Positions 54,977-63,271 of a stretch of DNA of 64,000 nt are shown piece by piece. Each line of letters begins with the position of its first letter. The first letter of the stretch is position 1. The DNA comes from Micromonospora sp. HK10 (lineage in GTDB: Bacteria; Actinomycetota; Actinomycetes; Mycobacteriales; Micromonosporaceae), in contig NZ_KQ058649.1 in NCBI RefSeq assembly GCF_000982955.1, positions 83,092 to 147,091 on the forward strand, in the 5' to 3' direction. The notes beneath the pieces are model-generated. The model was not told where the DNA came from, made no database searches, and saw only the letters and a list, made by a program, of their open reading frames with translations. The translations under genes and the position numbers were made by a program.

Positions 54977-57628
54977 ATGGTTGATCGCAGCGAGTCCGTA
55001 CCGACCGAGGCGAGCATCCGGCGGGCGCTGGGCCGGGCCGCCGCCGGGCGGGCGCTGGACCTCGACGAGGCGAGCGCGTTGCTGGCCGCGCGCGGGGACG
55101 CCTTGGCCGACCTGCTCCGGATCGCCGGCGAGGTGCGCGACGCCGGGCTGCGCGAGGCCGGCCGGCCGGGCGTGGTCACCTTCTCCAAGAAGGTGTTCAT
55201 CCCGCTGACCCGGCTCTGCCGGGACCGCTGCCACTACTGCACGTTCGCCACCGTGCCGCATCGGCTGCCCGCCGCGTACCTGGAGAAGGACGAGGTGCTC
55301 GCCATCGCCCGGGCGGGCGCCGCGCAGGGCTGCAAGGAGGCCCTGTTCACCCTCGGCGACCGGCCGGAGGAGCGCTGGCCGGCGGCCCGGCGCTGGCTGG
55401 ACGAGCGGGGTTACGACTCCACCCTCGACTACCTGCGTGCCTGCGCCGTGGCGGTGCTGGAGGAGACCGGCCTGCTGCCGCACCTCAATCCGGGCGTGCT
55501 GTCCTGGTCCGAGCTGCAGCGGCTCAAGCCGGTGGCGCCGAGCATGGGCATGATGCTGGAGACCACCGCGACCCGGCTCTGGTCGGAGCCGGGCGGTCCG
55601 CACTACGGCTCGCCGGACAAGGAGCCGGCGGTGCGGCTGCGGGTCCTCGACGACGCCGGCCGGGTCGGCGTGCCGTTCACCACCGGCCTGCTGATCGGCA
55701 TCGGTGAGACCCCGGCCGAGCGGGTCGACGCGCTCTTCGCGATCCGCCGCGCGCACCGGGAGTACGGCCACCTCCAGGAGGTGATCGTGCAGAACTTCCG
55801 CGCCAAGCCGGACACCGCGATGCGCGGCATGCCCGACGCGGAACTGCACGACCTGGCGGCCACGGTGGCGGTGGCCCGGGTGCTGCTCGGCCCGAAGGCC
55901 CGGATCCAGGCCCCACCGAACCTCATCGAGGGCGAGTACGACCTCCTGCTGCGCGCCGGCATCGACGACTGGGGCGGCGTCTCGCCGGTCACCCCGGACC
56001 ACGTCAACCCGGAGCGCCCCTGGCCGCACCTCGACGAGCTGGCCCGGCGGACCGCGAGCGCCGGGTTCACCCTGCGGGAGCGGCTGACCGTCTACCCGGA
56101 GTACGTCCGGGCCGGCGACCCCTGGCTGGACCCGCGCCTGCTGCCGCACGTGCGCGCCCTCGCCGACCCGGCCACCGGGCTCGCCGTCGAGGCGGCCCGC
56201 CCGGTGGGCCGGCCCTGGCAGGAGCCCGAGGAGGTCTTCGGCGGCCGGACCGACCTGCACGCCACCATCGACACCACCGGGCGCACCGGGGACCGGCGCG
56301 GCGACTTCGACCAGGTCTACGGCGACTGGTCCGAGGTGGCCGGCCGGATCGCGCCGGAGGCGCTCGCGCGGGCATCCGGGAACGGAAGCGCGGCGAGCGC
56401 GGCCACGCGGGCATCCGGGGACGGGAGCACGGCGAGCATGGCCGAGCGCGTACCCGGGGACGGGAGCACGGCGAGCGCGGCCGCGCGCGTACCCGGGAAC
56501 GGGAGCACGGCCGGGGCGGACGGTGACCTGCGGGCGGGCCTGCGGCTGGCCGCGGCCGACCCGGCGGCGCTGCTGGCGCCGGCGAACGAGTCGGCGGCGC
56601 TGGCGCTGTTCGGTGCGGACGGGCCGGCGCTGGACGAGCTGTGCCGGACCGCCGACGACGTCCGCCGCGACGCGGTCGGCGACGACGTGACGTACGTGGT
56701 CAACCGCAACATCAACTTCACCAACGTCTGCTACGTCGGGTGCCGGTTCTGCGCCTTCGCCCAGCGGGAGTCCGACGCGGACGCGTTCCGGCTCTCCGTG
56801 GAGCAGGTCGCCGACCGGGCCGAGGAGGCCTGGGCGGCCGGCGCCACCGAGGTCTGCCTCCAGGGCGGCATCGATCCGAAGCTGCCGGTCACCGGCTACC
56901 TCGACATCGTCCGGTCGATCAAGGCGCGGGTGCCCCAGCTGCACGTGCACGCGTTCTCCCCGATGGAGATCGTCACCGCCGCCGCGAAGGCCGGCGTGCC
57001 GGTGAAGGAGTGGCTGCTCCAGCTCCGCGACGCCGGGCTGGACACCATCCCGGGCACCGCCGCGGAGATCCTCGACGACGACGTGCGCTGGGTGCTCACC
57101 AAGGGCAAGCTGCCGGCGGCCGCCTGGGTCGAGGTGGTCAGCACGGCCCACGAGCTGGGCATCCGGTCCAGCTCCACGATGATGTACGGCCACGTCGACC
57201 ATCCCGGGCAGTGGCTGGCCCACTTCCGGGTGCTGGCCGGCGTGCAGGACCGCACGGGCGGCTTCACCGAGTTCGTGGCGCTGCCCTTCGTGCACACCAA
57301 CGCGCCCATCTACCTCGCCGGGATCGCCCGCCCGGGGCCGACCTGGCGGGAGAACCGGGCCGTGCACGCGATGTCCCGGCTGCTGCTGCACGGCCGGATC
57401 GCCAACATCCAGTGTTCCTGGGTCAAGCTCGGCGACGCCGGGACCGTGGCGATGCTCCAGGGCGGCTGCAACGACCTGGGCGGCACGCTGATGGAGGAGA
57501 CGATCTCGCGGATGGCCGGCTCGGGCAACGGCTCGGCGCGTACCGAGGAGCAGTTGCGGGCGATCGCGGCGGCCGCGGGCCGGCCGGCCCGCAGGCGGAC
57601 GACCGCGTACGGTCACGCCGGCACCTGA
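54977..57628 (+). CDS. fbiC: FO synthase (7,8-didemethyl-8-hydroxy-5-deazariboflavin synthase), bifunctional
   Basis: 883 residues, two radical-SAM halves. The CofG-like half (~60-400) has the cluster [11 protein letters not shown] (CxxxCxxC); the CofH-like half (~530-870) has [14 protein letters not shown]. It makes the Fo chromophore of F420 from a flavin intermediate and tyrosine. The interdomain linker (465-516) is four 13-residue repeats such as [13 protein letters not shown], coded by a tandem 39-bp array (56369-56524). In M. tuberculosis fbiC is away from fbiAB; here all three F420 genes lie within 6 kb. Confidence 0.95.
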   Translation: MVDRSESVPTEASIRRALGRAAAGRALDLDEASALLAARGDALADLLRIAGEVRDAGLREAGRPGVVTFSKKVFIPLTRLCRDRCHYCTFATVPHRLPAAYLEKDEVLAIARAGAAQGCKEALFTLGDRPEERWPAARRWLDERGYDSTLDYLRACAVAVLEETGLLPHLNPGVLSWSELQRLKPVAPSMGMMLETTATRLWSEPGGPHYGSPDKEPAVRLRVLDDAGRVGVPFTTGLLIGIGETPAERVDALFAIRRAHREYGHLQEVIVQNFRAKPDTAMRGMPDAELHDLAATVAVARVLLGPKARIQAPPNLIEGEYDLLLRAGIDDWGGVSPVTPDHVNPERPWPHLDELARRTASAGFTLRERLTVYPEYVRAGDPWLDPRLLPHVRALADPATGLAVEAARPVGRPWQEPEEVFGGRTDLHATIDTTGRTGDRRGDFDQVYGDWSEVAGRIAPEALARASGNGSAASAATRASGDGSTASMAERVPGDGSTASAAARVPGNGSTAGADGDLRAGLRLAAADPAALLAPANESAALALFGADGPALDELCRTADDVRRDAVGDDVTYVVNRNINFTNVCYVGCRFCAFAQRESDADAFRLSVEQVADRAEEAWAAGATEVCLQGGIDPKLPVTGYLDIVRSIKARVPQLHVHAFSPMEIVTAAAKAGVPVKEWLLQLRDAGLDTIPGTAAEILDDDVRWVLTKGKLPAAAWVEVVSTAHELGIRSSSTMMYGHVDHPGQWLAHFRVLAGVQDRTGGFTEFVALPFVHTNAPIYLAGIARPGPTWRENRAVHAMSRLLLHGRIANIQCSWVKLGDAGTVAMLQGGCNDLGGTLMEETISRMAGSGNGSARTEEQLRAIAAAAGRPARRRTTAYGHAGT
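56369..56524 (+). repeat. Four 39-bp in-frame repeats coding the fbiC interdomain linker
   Basis: Four 13-codon units starting R(A/V)(S/P)G(N/D)GS, imperfect, between the CofG and CofH halves. They keep the reading frame. Confidence 0.9.
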
Positions 57629-57778
57629 CGTCGAACCTTTCCCCGCCGCCGGCCGTACCAGTGGATGCCGGCGGCGGTCGCGGCGAGGACCGCCGCCGGC
57701 GACCCCGAACCGGGGCCTCCGGCGGTGCCCGGTCCCCGTCCACGCGGGCGCTGCGGCGCCGGCCCGGAAAGGTTGCCC

Positions 57779-58057
57779 ATGACCAGTGATCAGCAGAAGC
57801 GGCCCTGGCCGCGCCTGACCCGCCGGCAGACGTTGACCGCCGCGGCGAGCGCCACCCTGGGCGCCGCCGCTCTCACCGTGCCGGGCCTGTCGGCCGCCCA
57901 GAACGCGCCCTCGGCGGGACGTCGGGACGAGCCGATCGTGGTCCACCTCCGCGACCCGGCCTCCGGCACGCTGGACGTCTTCGTCGGCACCACCCGGATC
58001 GAGGTACGCGACCGGGGCCTGGCGAACCGGCTGGTCCGGGCCGCCGGACGCCGCTGA
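57779..58057 (+). CDS. Small exported protein (Tat-like signal)
   Basis: 92 residues from the ATG at 57779, after ggaaagg. Signal: LTRRQTLTAAASATLGAAALTVPGLSAAQNA, a twin-Arg motif, hydrophobic core and AxA-type cleavage near residue 40-42. The mature part is only ~50 residues (PIVVHLRDPASGTLDVFVGTTRIEV). Unknown function; probably first of the three-gene DUF4331 cluster. Confidence 0.75.
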   Translation: MTSDQQKRPWPRLTRRQTLTAAASATLGAAALTVPGLSAAQNAPSAGRRDEPIVVHLRDPASGTLDVFVGTTRIEVRDRGLANRLVRAAGRR

Positions 58058-58153
58058 CCCGCGCGCGCCGCCCGGCGGTGTGACCTCCTCCCGGCGCGGG
58101 CTCCCGGCGCCGGTCCCGCATCGACTTCCCCCTCGACGAAGGTGTGGTCCGCC

Positions 58154-59551
58154 ATGTCCTCTCACCGTGAAGCCCCGGAGATAGCCAAGGATCCGGTCGC
58201 CGACAGCTCCGACCTGTACGCGTTCGTCAGCCCGAGCCGCCCCGACACGGTCACGTTGATCGCCAACTACGTGCCGGTGCAGCTCCCCTCGGGCGGTCCG
58301 AACTTCTACGAGTTCGGCGACGACGTGCGGTACGAGATTCACCTCGACAACGACGGCGACGGTTATCCGGATGTCACCTATCGTTTCGAATTCAGCACCG
58401 AGGTCACGAATCCGAACAGCTTTCTTTACAACACCGGGCCAATCGAGTCGCTGGACAGCAAGAACTGGAACCGGCGGCAGTTCTACCGGTTGACCCGGGT
58501 GGTGGACGGGCGGGAGCGCGTGCTGGCGCACAAACTGCCCTGTCCGCCGTGCAACGTGGGGCCGCTCTCCACCCCGAAGTACCGGGAGCTGGCCCGGCAG
58601 GCCACGTACCGGCTCTCCACCGGCGAGCGGGTCTTCGCCGGGCAGCGGGCGGACGGCTTCTTCGTCGACCTGGGCGCCGTCTTCGACCTCGGCACGCTCC
58701 GCCCGTTCCAGCAGCTGCACGTGGCCGGCAAGCGGCTGTTCAGAACCGAGGGTGAGCCGGTCAACTCGTTGGACCGCACCAACGTGCACAGCATCGCGGT
58801 GCAGGTGCCGCTGGCCACCGTACGCCGCAAGGCCAGCCGGTACGGCTACGCCGACCGCGCCTCGACGATCGGGGTCTGGACCACGGCCTCCCGGCAGCAG
58901 GTCCGGGTGCTCGGCGACGGGGTGACCGCGGACACCGCGGCCGGTCCGTTCACCCAGGTCTCCCGGTTGGGCAACCCGTTGTTCAACGAGGTCATCGTGC
59001 CGATGTCCAGGAAGGACCGGTGGAACACGCTGCCGCCCACGGAGGACAAGCGGTTCGCCCGGTTCGTCGAGCATCCCGAGCTGGCCGCCCTGCTGCCCAC
59101 CCTCTACCCGGGGGTGTTTCCCCACCTGGACGCGCTGAACCGGTCGAAGAAGCCCCGGGCCGACCTGGTGGCGATCCTGCTCACCGGCATCCCGGCGGGC
59201 CTGATCGACGGCTTCGCCAACACCACCGGGGACGTGCAGGCCGACATGCTGCGGTTGAACACCGCCATCCCGCCCACCCGCGAGCCGGACCGGTTCGGCG
59301 TGCTCGGCGGCGACCTGGCCGGCTTCCCGAACGGCCGGCGGGTCGGTGACGACGTGGTGAGCATCGCGTTGCGGGCGGTCGCCGGGTTGACCGTGCCGCT
59401 GGTGGACAAGACGTTCACGCCCGATCCGGCGACGGCCACGCTCACCCCCGGGCTCAGCGCGGCCGACGTGACCGCCCCGTTCCTCGCCGACTTCCCGTTC
59501 CTCGGTACGCCGTACGACGGGTTCGGCAACCCGCCGGCCCGGAAGTCCTGA
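58154..59551 (+). CDS. DUF4331 domain protein
   Basis: 465 residues from ATG 58154 (MSSHREAPEIAKDPVADSSDLYAFVSP, the typical DUF4331 opening). A calcium-loop-like DNDGDGYPDV lies near residue 72, and there are several beta-rich blocks. No signal peptide is visible, although homologues are often exported. It uses more A/T-ending codons around 58380-58450 than its neighbours, a hint of recent acquisition. Function unknown; the next gene starts 11 bp after it and is probably in the same operon. Confidence 0.88.
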   Translation: MSSHREAPEIAKDPVADSSDLYAFVSPSRPDTVTLIANYVPVQLPSGGPNFYEFGDDVRYEIHLDNDGDGYPDVTYRFEFSTEVTNPNSFLYNTGPIESLDSKNWNRRQFYRLTRVVDGRERVLAHKLPCPPCNVGPLSTPKYRELARQATYRLSTGERVFAGQRADGFFVDLGAVFDLGTLRPFQQLHVAGKRLFRTEGEPVNSLDRTNVHSIAVQVPLATVRRKASRYGYADRASTIGVWTTASRQQVRVLGDGVTADTAAGPFTQVSRLGNPLFNEVIVPMSRKDRWNTLPPTEDKRFARFVEHPELAALLPTLYPGVFPHLDALNRSKKPRADLVAILLTGIPAGLIDGFANTTGDVQADMLRLNTAIPPTREPDRFGVLGGDLAGFPNGRRVGDDVVSIALRAVAGLTVPLVDKTFTPDPATATLTPGLSAADVTAPFLADFPFLGTPYDGFGNPPARKS

Positions 59552-59562
59552 GGAGCGTCCGC

Positions 59563-59904
59563 GTGCACCAGCATCAGCACCCCCTCGGGCCGTCGGAGCG
59601 CGGCAGCGTCGTGCTCGAACTGGGCGGTGACCGTGGCGCCCTGGTCGTCCACACGGGACCGGACCTGCACGGCCGGGAGATCGAGATCAGCCCGGCCGGC
59701 CGGGACGGGCCGCGTACCCACTCGGCCGTCCGGGCCCGGCACGTCCGCGACGGGGTGTTCCACAGTGCCGTCTATCCGGGCCTGCCGGCGGACGTCTATA
59801 CCGTCTGGTGGGACGATCGGACGCCGGCCGGCGCGATCTCGGTCACCGGCGGCACCGTCGCCGAATTCGTCTGGCCGACCAGCGCACCCCCGGGTACGCG
59901 CTGA
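59563..59904 (+). CDS. Small protein in the DUF4331 operon
   Basis: 113 residues from GTG 59563, with gaggag upstream. Starts with a His-rich stretch (MHQHQHPLG). The body is beta-like (GSVVLELGGDRGALVVHTG, GREIEISPAGRDGPRTH, VHRVYPGLPADVYTVWW). No domain recognised. Coupled to the DUF4331 gene by its 11-bp spacing. Confidence 0.75.
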   Translation: MHQHQHPLGPSERGSVVLELGGDRGALVVHTGPDLHGREIEISPAGRDGPRTHSAVRARHVRDGVFHSAVYPGLPADVYTVWWDDRTPAGAISVTGGTVAEFVWPTSAPPGTR

Positions 59905-59927
59905 CCGTACCGGCCCCGCCTGCCGCC

Positions 59928-59956
59928 GCGCCCCGCCCACGATGTGGACGGGGCGC
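59928..59956 (+). terminator. Hairpin terminator after the DUF4331 operon
   Basis: GCGCCCCGcCCAC/GTGGaCGGGGCGC (one mismatch), 3-nt loop gat, 23 bp after the stop. Confidence 0.65.
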
Positions 59957-60252
59957 GGGCGGCGTCGGCGGGCTCGACGAGCGGTTCGGCGGCGACCGGG
60001 TTAACCTTTCCCCCACCATAATGCTGATCTTGGACGGGACTCGGGGAGCCGCCCGGCGACGGCCCGCCGGAGCCGCAGCGGGGGGCGTCCGGCGGTGCCC
60101 GGACCGGGTGCGCCACGGCGAAAATCTGGGGCAACTCGCCGGGGAGGGCGTTACTCGTCCGGGGTCTGAATCGATAGGGCAGGTTGCGAGGCTCGGGCGG
60201 CTCGGTGGTCGTCCGGAGGTGTCGGGAGGGCGACTCCATTATCAAGTTTGGC

Positions 60253-60282
60253 TTGACGGCGCACGCATTACACGCGTGTAAT
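60253..60282 (+). promoter_or_regulatory. whiB promoter with overlapping palindromic operator
   Basis: TTGACG (-35, 60253-60258), 18 nt, TGTAAT (-10, 60277-60282). The spacer and -10 are covered by the perfect palindrome ATTACACGCGTGTAAT (60267-60282), which is strikingly A/T-rich for this genome. A repressor bound there would block RNA polymerase; its identity is unknown. Confidence 0.6.
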
Positions 60283-60396
60283 TTGAATGGGGTTGTTCGT
60301 TCGGAACACAACAAATTGGGTGCGGACGGACAGGCACGCCTTTCGCGTGGGGGGTTGCAGCGGCGGTGACGCCGGTGCGCGACAAGGAGGCAACTG

Positions 60397-60657
60397 ATGG
60401 ACGGCCAGCTCGAGGTGGCCGACCTGCTCGGAAACGCGCCGGAGTGGCAGGAGCGGGCGCTCTGCTCGCAGACCGACCCGGAGGCGTTCTTTCCCGAGAA
60501 GGGCGGCTCGACCCGCGAGGCGAAGCGCATCTGCTCGCGGTGTGAGGTCAAGACGGAATGCCTGGAATACGCCCTCGGTCACGACGAGCGGTTCGGGATC
60601 TGGGGTGGGCTCTCCGAGCGGGAGCGGCGCAAGTTGAAGCGGCGGGTCGCCGCCTGA
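60397..60657 (+). CDS. whiB2: WhiB-family iron-sulfur transcriptional regulator (WhiB2-like)
   Basis: 86 residues, ATG after aaggagg. Four cysteines for a [4Fe-4S] cluster: C23 (ALCSQTDPEAFFPEKGGSTREAK), C46 and C49 (ICSRCEVKTEC), C55, then the WhiB turn GIWGGLSERERRKLKRR with a basic DNA-binding tail. Synteny (fbiA, Rv3259, Rv3258c neighbours) argues for whiB2/whmD, which in actinomycetes controls septation and sporulation. A long leader and palindromic promoter suggest strict regulation. Confidence 0.93.
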   Translation: MDGQLEVADLLGNAPEWQERALCSQTDPEAFFPEKGGSTREAKRICSRCEVKTECLEYALGHDERFGIWGGLSERERRKLKRRVAA

Positions 60658-60754
60658 CGGGTACCGGGTCGTGGCGGTGGGGGCCGCCCGGCTCGGGCCG
60701 ACGACCCGGCCGGCGGGGGCCGGCCGGTTTCCGGCAGCGCGTCGACGAGCGGGC

Positions 60755-61204
60755 TCAGGCCAGTTCGTCGGGGTCGACCCCGAGCAGGTTCGCCACCTGC
60801 TCGATGATCACGTCGTGGACGAGATCCGCGAGGTCCTCCCGGTCCATCGCGCGGAACTCCAGCGGCCGGCGGTAGAGCACGATCCGCGGCGGCACCTCCT
60901 GCCGGCCCGGCCGGCCGGGCAGCAGCCGGGCGAGCGGCACCTCGCCGTCCTCCAGCACGTCGGAGTCGTAGACGTTCAGCTCCGGCGGGACGTCCTCGAC
61001 GGCGAACTCGACCCCGGCGAGCTCCTTGGCGAAACGGCGCTCGAGGGTCTCGACCGTGTCCAGCACCAGGTCGTCGAAGACCTCGGCCTTGGTCCGGGCC
61101 AGCGGCACGGTGGCCGGCACCAGCCGCCCGCGCAACCCGCGTCCGTGCCGGTCACGGTGGGTGCGCCGGCCGGAGCCGGGGCGGCGGTTCTCCGGGCTCG
61201 TCAT
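60755..61204 (-). CDS. Metallopeptidase-like protein with degenerate motif (Rv3259-like)
   Basis: 149 residues from the ATG at 61204. Belongs by sequence and position to the zincin-like PF06262-type proteins next to whiB2 and DUF3499. The expected HExxH is not present: the corresponding region reads LVHDVIIEQVANLLGVDPDEL, so zinc-peptidase activity is doubtful. The N-terminus is Arg-rich and disordered. Convergent with whiB2 (97 bp) and divergent from DUF3499. Confidence 0.85.
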   Translation of the reverse strand: MTSPENRRPGSGRRTHRDRHGRGLRGRLVPATVPLARTKAEVFDDLVLDTVETLERRFAKELAGVEFAVEDVPPELNVYDSDVLEDGEVPLARLLPGRPGRQEVPPRIVLYRRPLEFRAMDREDLADLVHDVIIEQVANLLGVDPDELA

Positions 61205-61357
61205 GACGCAAAGGGTAGCCCGCAGGTCCCGGCCGCCCGCCGTTGCGCCGCCGGTGCGCCGCGCCGGGCGCCGATCGGGCGAATTGTGATCACCATGACG
61301 GGCGTGTCGCAACGCGAAGCGGTGCGCCGGACCCGGTAATGGGGATACCCTGCCGCC

Positions 61358-61726
61358 GTGAGGTCACCACGGCGCTGCTCCCGTAACGGCTGCCCCCGGC
61401 AAGCGGTCGCCACATTGACCTATGTCTACAACGAGTCGACCGCCGTGGTGGGTCCGCTCGCGGCCTTCGCCGAGCCGCACACGTACGACCTCTGCGAGCC
61501 GCACGCGCGGAGCCTGACCGCCCCGCGCGGCTGGGACGTGGTCCGGCACGAGGGTGAGTTCGAGCCGCCGCCGCCCACCACCGACGACCTGGTCGCGCTG
61601 GCCGAGGCGGTCCGCGAGGCCGCCCGCCCCGCACCCCCGCGTCCCCCCGAGGACGACCAGCGCAACCCCCAGACCCCCCAACAGGGCCGCCGCGGCCACC
61701 TCCGCGTCATCCCCCCCACCCACTAA
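61358..61726 (+). CDS. DUF3499 zinc-ribbon-like protein
   Basis: 122 residues from GTG 61358. CSRNGCPRQAVATLTYVYNESTAVVGPLA and DLCEPHARSLTAPRGWDVVRHEGEF carry the conserved CxxxxC and CxxH ligands. The C-terminus is Pro-rich. Actinobacteria-specific, always near whiB2 and the metallopeptidase-like gene (Rv3258c position). Function unknown. A C-rich/G-rich region with an inverted repeat follows. Confidence 0.92.
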   Translation: MRSPRRCSRNGCPRQAVATLTYVYNESTAVVGPLAAFAEPHTYDLCEPHARSLTAPRGWDVVRHEGEFEPPPPTTDDLVALAEAVREAARPAPPRPPEDDQRNPQTPQQGRRGHLRVIPPTH

Positions 61727-61910
61727 CCCCCCACCCCCACCCCACCCCACCCACCCCACCCCCCACGTCTGCCCTGGCGTTGATCAAGGACTTTGCGTCC
61801 GAGATCCGCGCCACGCCTGACGCAAACTCCTTGATCAACCCCCGTGTTGCGGGGGGAGGGAGGGGGAGGGGAGGTGGGGAGGGTGGGGAGGGGGTCAGTG
61901 GCCGAGGAGG
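61708..61910. other. C-tract / inverted repeat / G-tract region between convergent genes
   Basis: A C-rich run (~61708-61768: CCCCAC repeats) on one side and a G-rich run (~61850-61905) on the other side of the inverted repeat at 61779-61839. The G-rich strand has many GGG-GGGG runs and could form G-quadruplexes. The right end lies within the last codons of the FAD gene. Confidence 0.75.
61779..61839. repeat. Near-perfect 21-bp inverted repeat with TTGATCAA ends
   Basis: Arms at 61779-61799 and 61819-61839 match at 20 of 21 positions (GTTGATCAAGGA...TTTGCGTC), loop 19 nt. A likely terminator or REP element; shares TTGATC/GATCAA flanks with 35172-35249. I recall similar sequences scattered in Micromonosporaceae (recollection). 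Confidence 0.85.
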
Positions 61911-63271
61911 TGGGAGAGGGTGGTGGCGCGGCGGGCGGGGCGGCCGGTGCGGGATTCGGTGGTGTCGGCGGAGAGCATCACCTTCAGGCCCGCGTTGACG
62001 GCCAGCCAGCGCAGGGGTTCCGGTTCCCAGCGGGGGGAGCGGTGGTTGACCCAGGGCAGCGTGGTCAGGTCGCTCTCCGCGCCCCGGATCAGGTCGGCCA
62101 GGGTACGGCCGGCCAGGTTGCTGGTGCCCACCCCGTCGCCGACGTACCCGCCGGCCCAGGCGAGACCGGTGCTCCGGTCCAGCCCCACCGAGGCGGCCCA
62201 ATCCCGGGCCACCCCGAGCGGCCCGCCCCAGCTGTGGCTGACCGGCACCTCCGGCCCGAGCACCGGAAAGAGCTCCCCGAGGACCCGGCGCAGCGCCGCG
62301 AAGACCCGGGGCTCCCGGTCGTAGCCCGGACGGACCCGCGAACCGTAGTGGTAGGGGGCGCCCCGCCCGCCGAAGGCCAGCCGGCCGTCGGCGGTGCGCT
62401 GGCCGTAGATGATGACGTGCCGGTAGTCGGAGAACGTCTCCCGCTCGGCCAGCCCGATCTCCGCCCAGGTCGCCGCGGACAGCGGCTCGGTGGCCACCAT
62501 CAGCGAGTAGACCGGGGCGACGGCCCGCCGCAGCCCGGGCAGGGCCGGGGTGAAGCCCTCGGTCGCCCGGACCACCACCGGGGCGCGGACCACCCCCGCC
62601 GGGGTCACCGCGGCACCCGGGCGCAGCGCGGTCACCGGGGTCCGCTCGAAAATCCGTATCCCCCGGCGCTCCACCGCCCGGGCCAGGCCGCGGACCAGTT
62701 TCGCCGGGTGCACGGCGGCGCAGTGCGGGGTGTACGTGCCGCCGCGGACCCCCTCGGCGTGGCAGCGGGCAGCGGCCTCGGCGGCGTCGAGCAGCACCAG
62801 GTCGGCGTCGGCGAGCCCGTACTCGCGGGCCTCGGCGACGGCGGCCCGGGCCCGGCCGAGCTGGACCTCGCTGCGGGCCAGCACCACGGTTCCGCCGGCC
62901 CGCCAGTCGCAGTCGATGCCCTCGGCGGCGACCACCCGGCCGACCTCGCGGACGGTCTCCCGCATGGCCCGCTGCATGGCCAGTGGCCGGTCCCGGCCGT
63001 GCCGGCGGGCCAGCGCGGGCAGGGCGGTGGGGAAGAGCGCCGAGCACCAGCCGCCGTTGCGCCCGGAGGCGCCGTACCCGGCGATCTCCTTCTCCAGCAC
63101 CACGATGCGCAGCGCCGGGTCGGCCACGGCGAGGTAGTACGCGGTCCAGAGCCCGGTGTAGCCGGCGCCGACGATGACCACGTCCGCGTCGGTGTCGCCG
63201 GCCAGGCCGGGGCGCGGGGTCAGTGGCTCGGCCACGGTGGACAGCCAGTACGACAGCTCCTGGTAGCGCAT
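61895..63271 (-). CDS. FAD-dependent oxidoreductase (DAO family)
   Basis: 458 residues from the ATG at 63271, overlapping the previous stop by one base (TGATG). Rossmann motif DVVIVGAGYTGLWTAYYLA with EKEIAGYGASGRNGGWC (~60-80), and the later FAD motif GGYVGDGVGTSNLAGRTLADLI. It oxidises an amine or amino acid; the substrate is unknown (candidates: sarcosine, glycine, gamma-glutamyl-putrescine type). It is translationally coupled to the upstream PNPOx protein, so the two probably act together. Confidence 0.92.
   Translation of the reverse strand: MRYQELSYWLSTVAEPLTPRPGLAGDTDADVVIVGAGYTGLWTAYYLAVADPALRIVVLEKEIAGYGASGRNGGWCSALFPTALPALARRHGRDRPLAMQRAMRETVREVGRVVAAEGIDCDWRAGGTVVLARSEVQLGRARAAVAEAREYGLADADLVLLDAAEAAARCHAEGVRGGTYTPHCAAVHPAKLVRGLARAVERRGIRIFERTPVTALRPGAAVTPAGVVRAPVVVRATEGFTPALPGLRRAVAPVYSLMVATEPLSAATWAEIGLAERETFSDYRHVIIYGQRTADGRLAFGGRGAPYHYGSRVRPGYDREPRVFAALRRVLGELFPVLGPEVPVSHSWGGPLGVARDWAASVGLDRSTGLAWAGGYVGDGVGTSNLAGRTLADLIRGAESDLTTLPWVNHRSPRWEPEPLRWLAVNAGLKVMLSADTTESRTGRPARRATTLSHLLGH

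Larger units (their letters stand above)
59905..60396. other. 492-bp intergenic stretch upstream of whiB2
   Basis: It contains the terminator at 59928-59956, then an A/T-richer promoter region (about 60240-60330) with a 16-bp palindrome at 60267-60282, and an imperfect TTGTT...AACAA dyad downstream (~60293-60314). The middle (59960-60230) holds no convincing gene. The WhiB transcript would have a leader of roughly 110 nt. Confidence 0.6.

Noticed and set aside
53888..59125. A 1,745-codon open frame on the minus strand antisense to fbiC, the membrane protein and DUF4331
   Set aside because: Low-complexity RGDEV-rich translation typical of the antisense frame of high-GC genes; real proteins with clear motifs lie on the plus strand.
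61358..61726. DUF3499 C-terminal Pro-rich tail as a frameshift artefact
   Set aside because: The stop follows directly in a C-rich run that continues past the gene; composition is consistent with the neighbouring intergenic tract and needs no frameshift.
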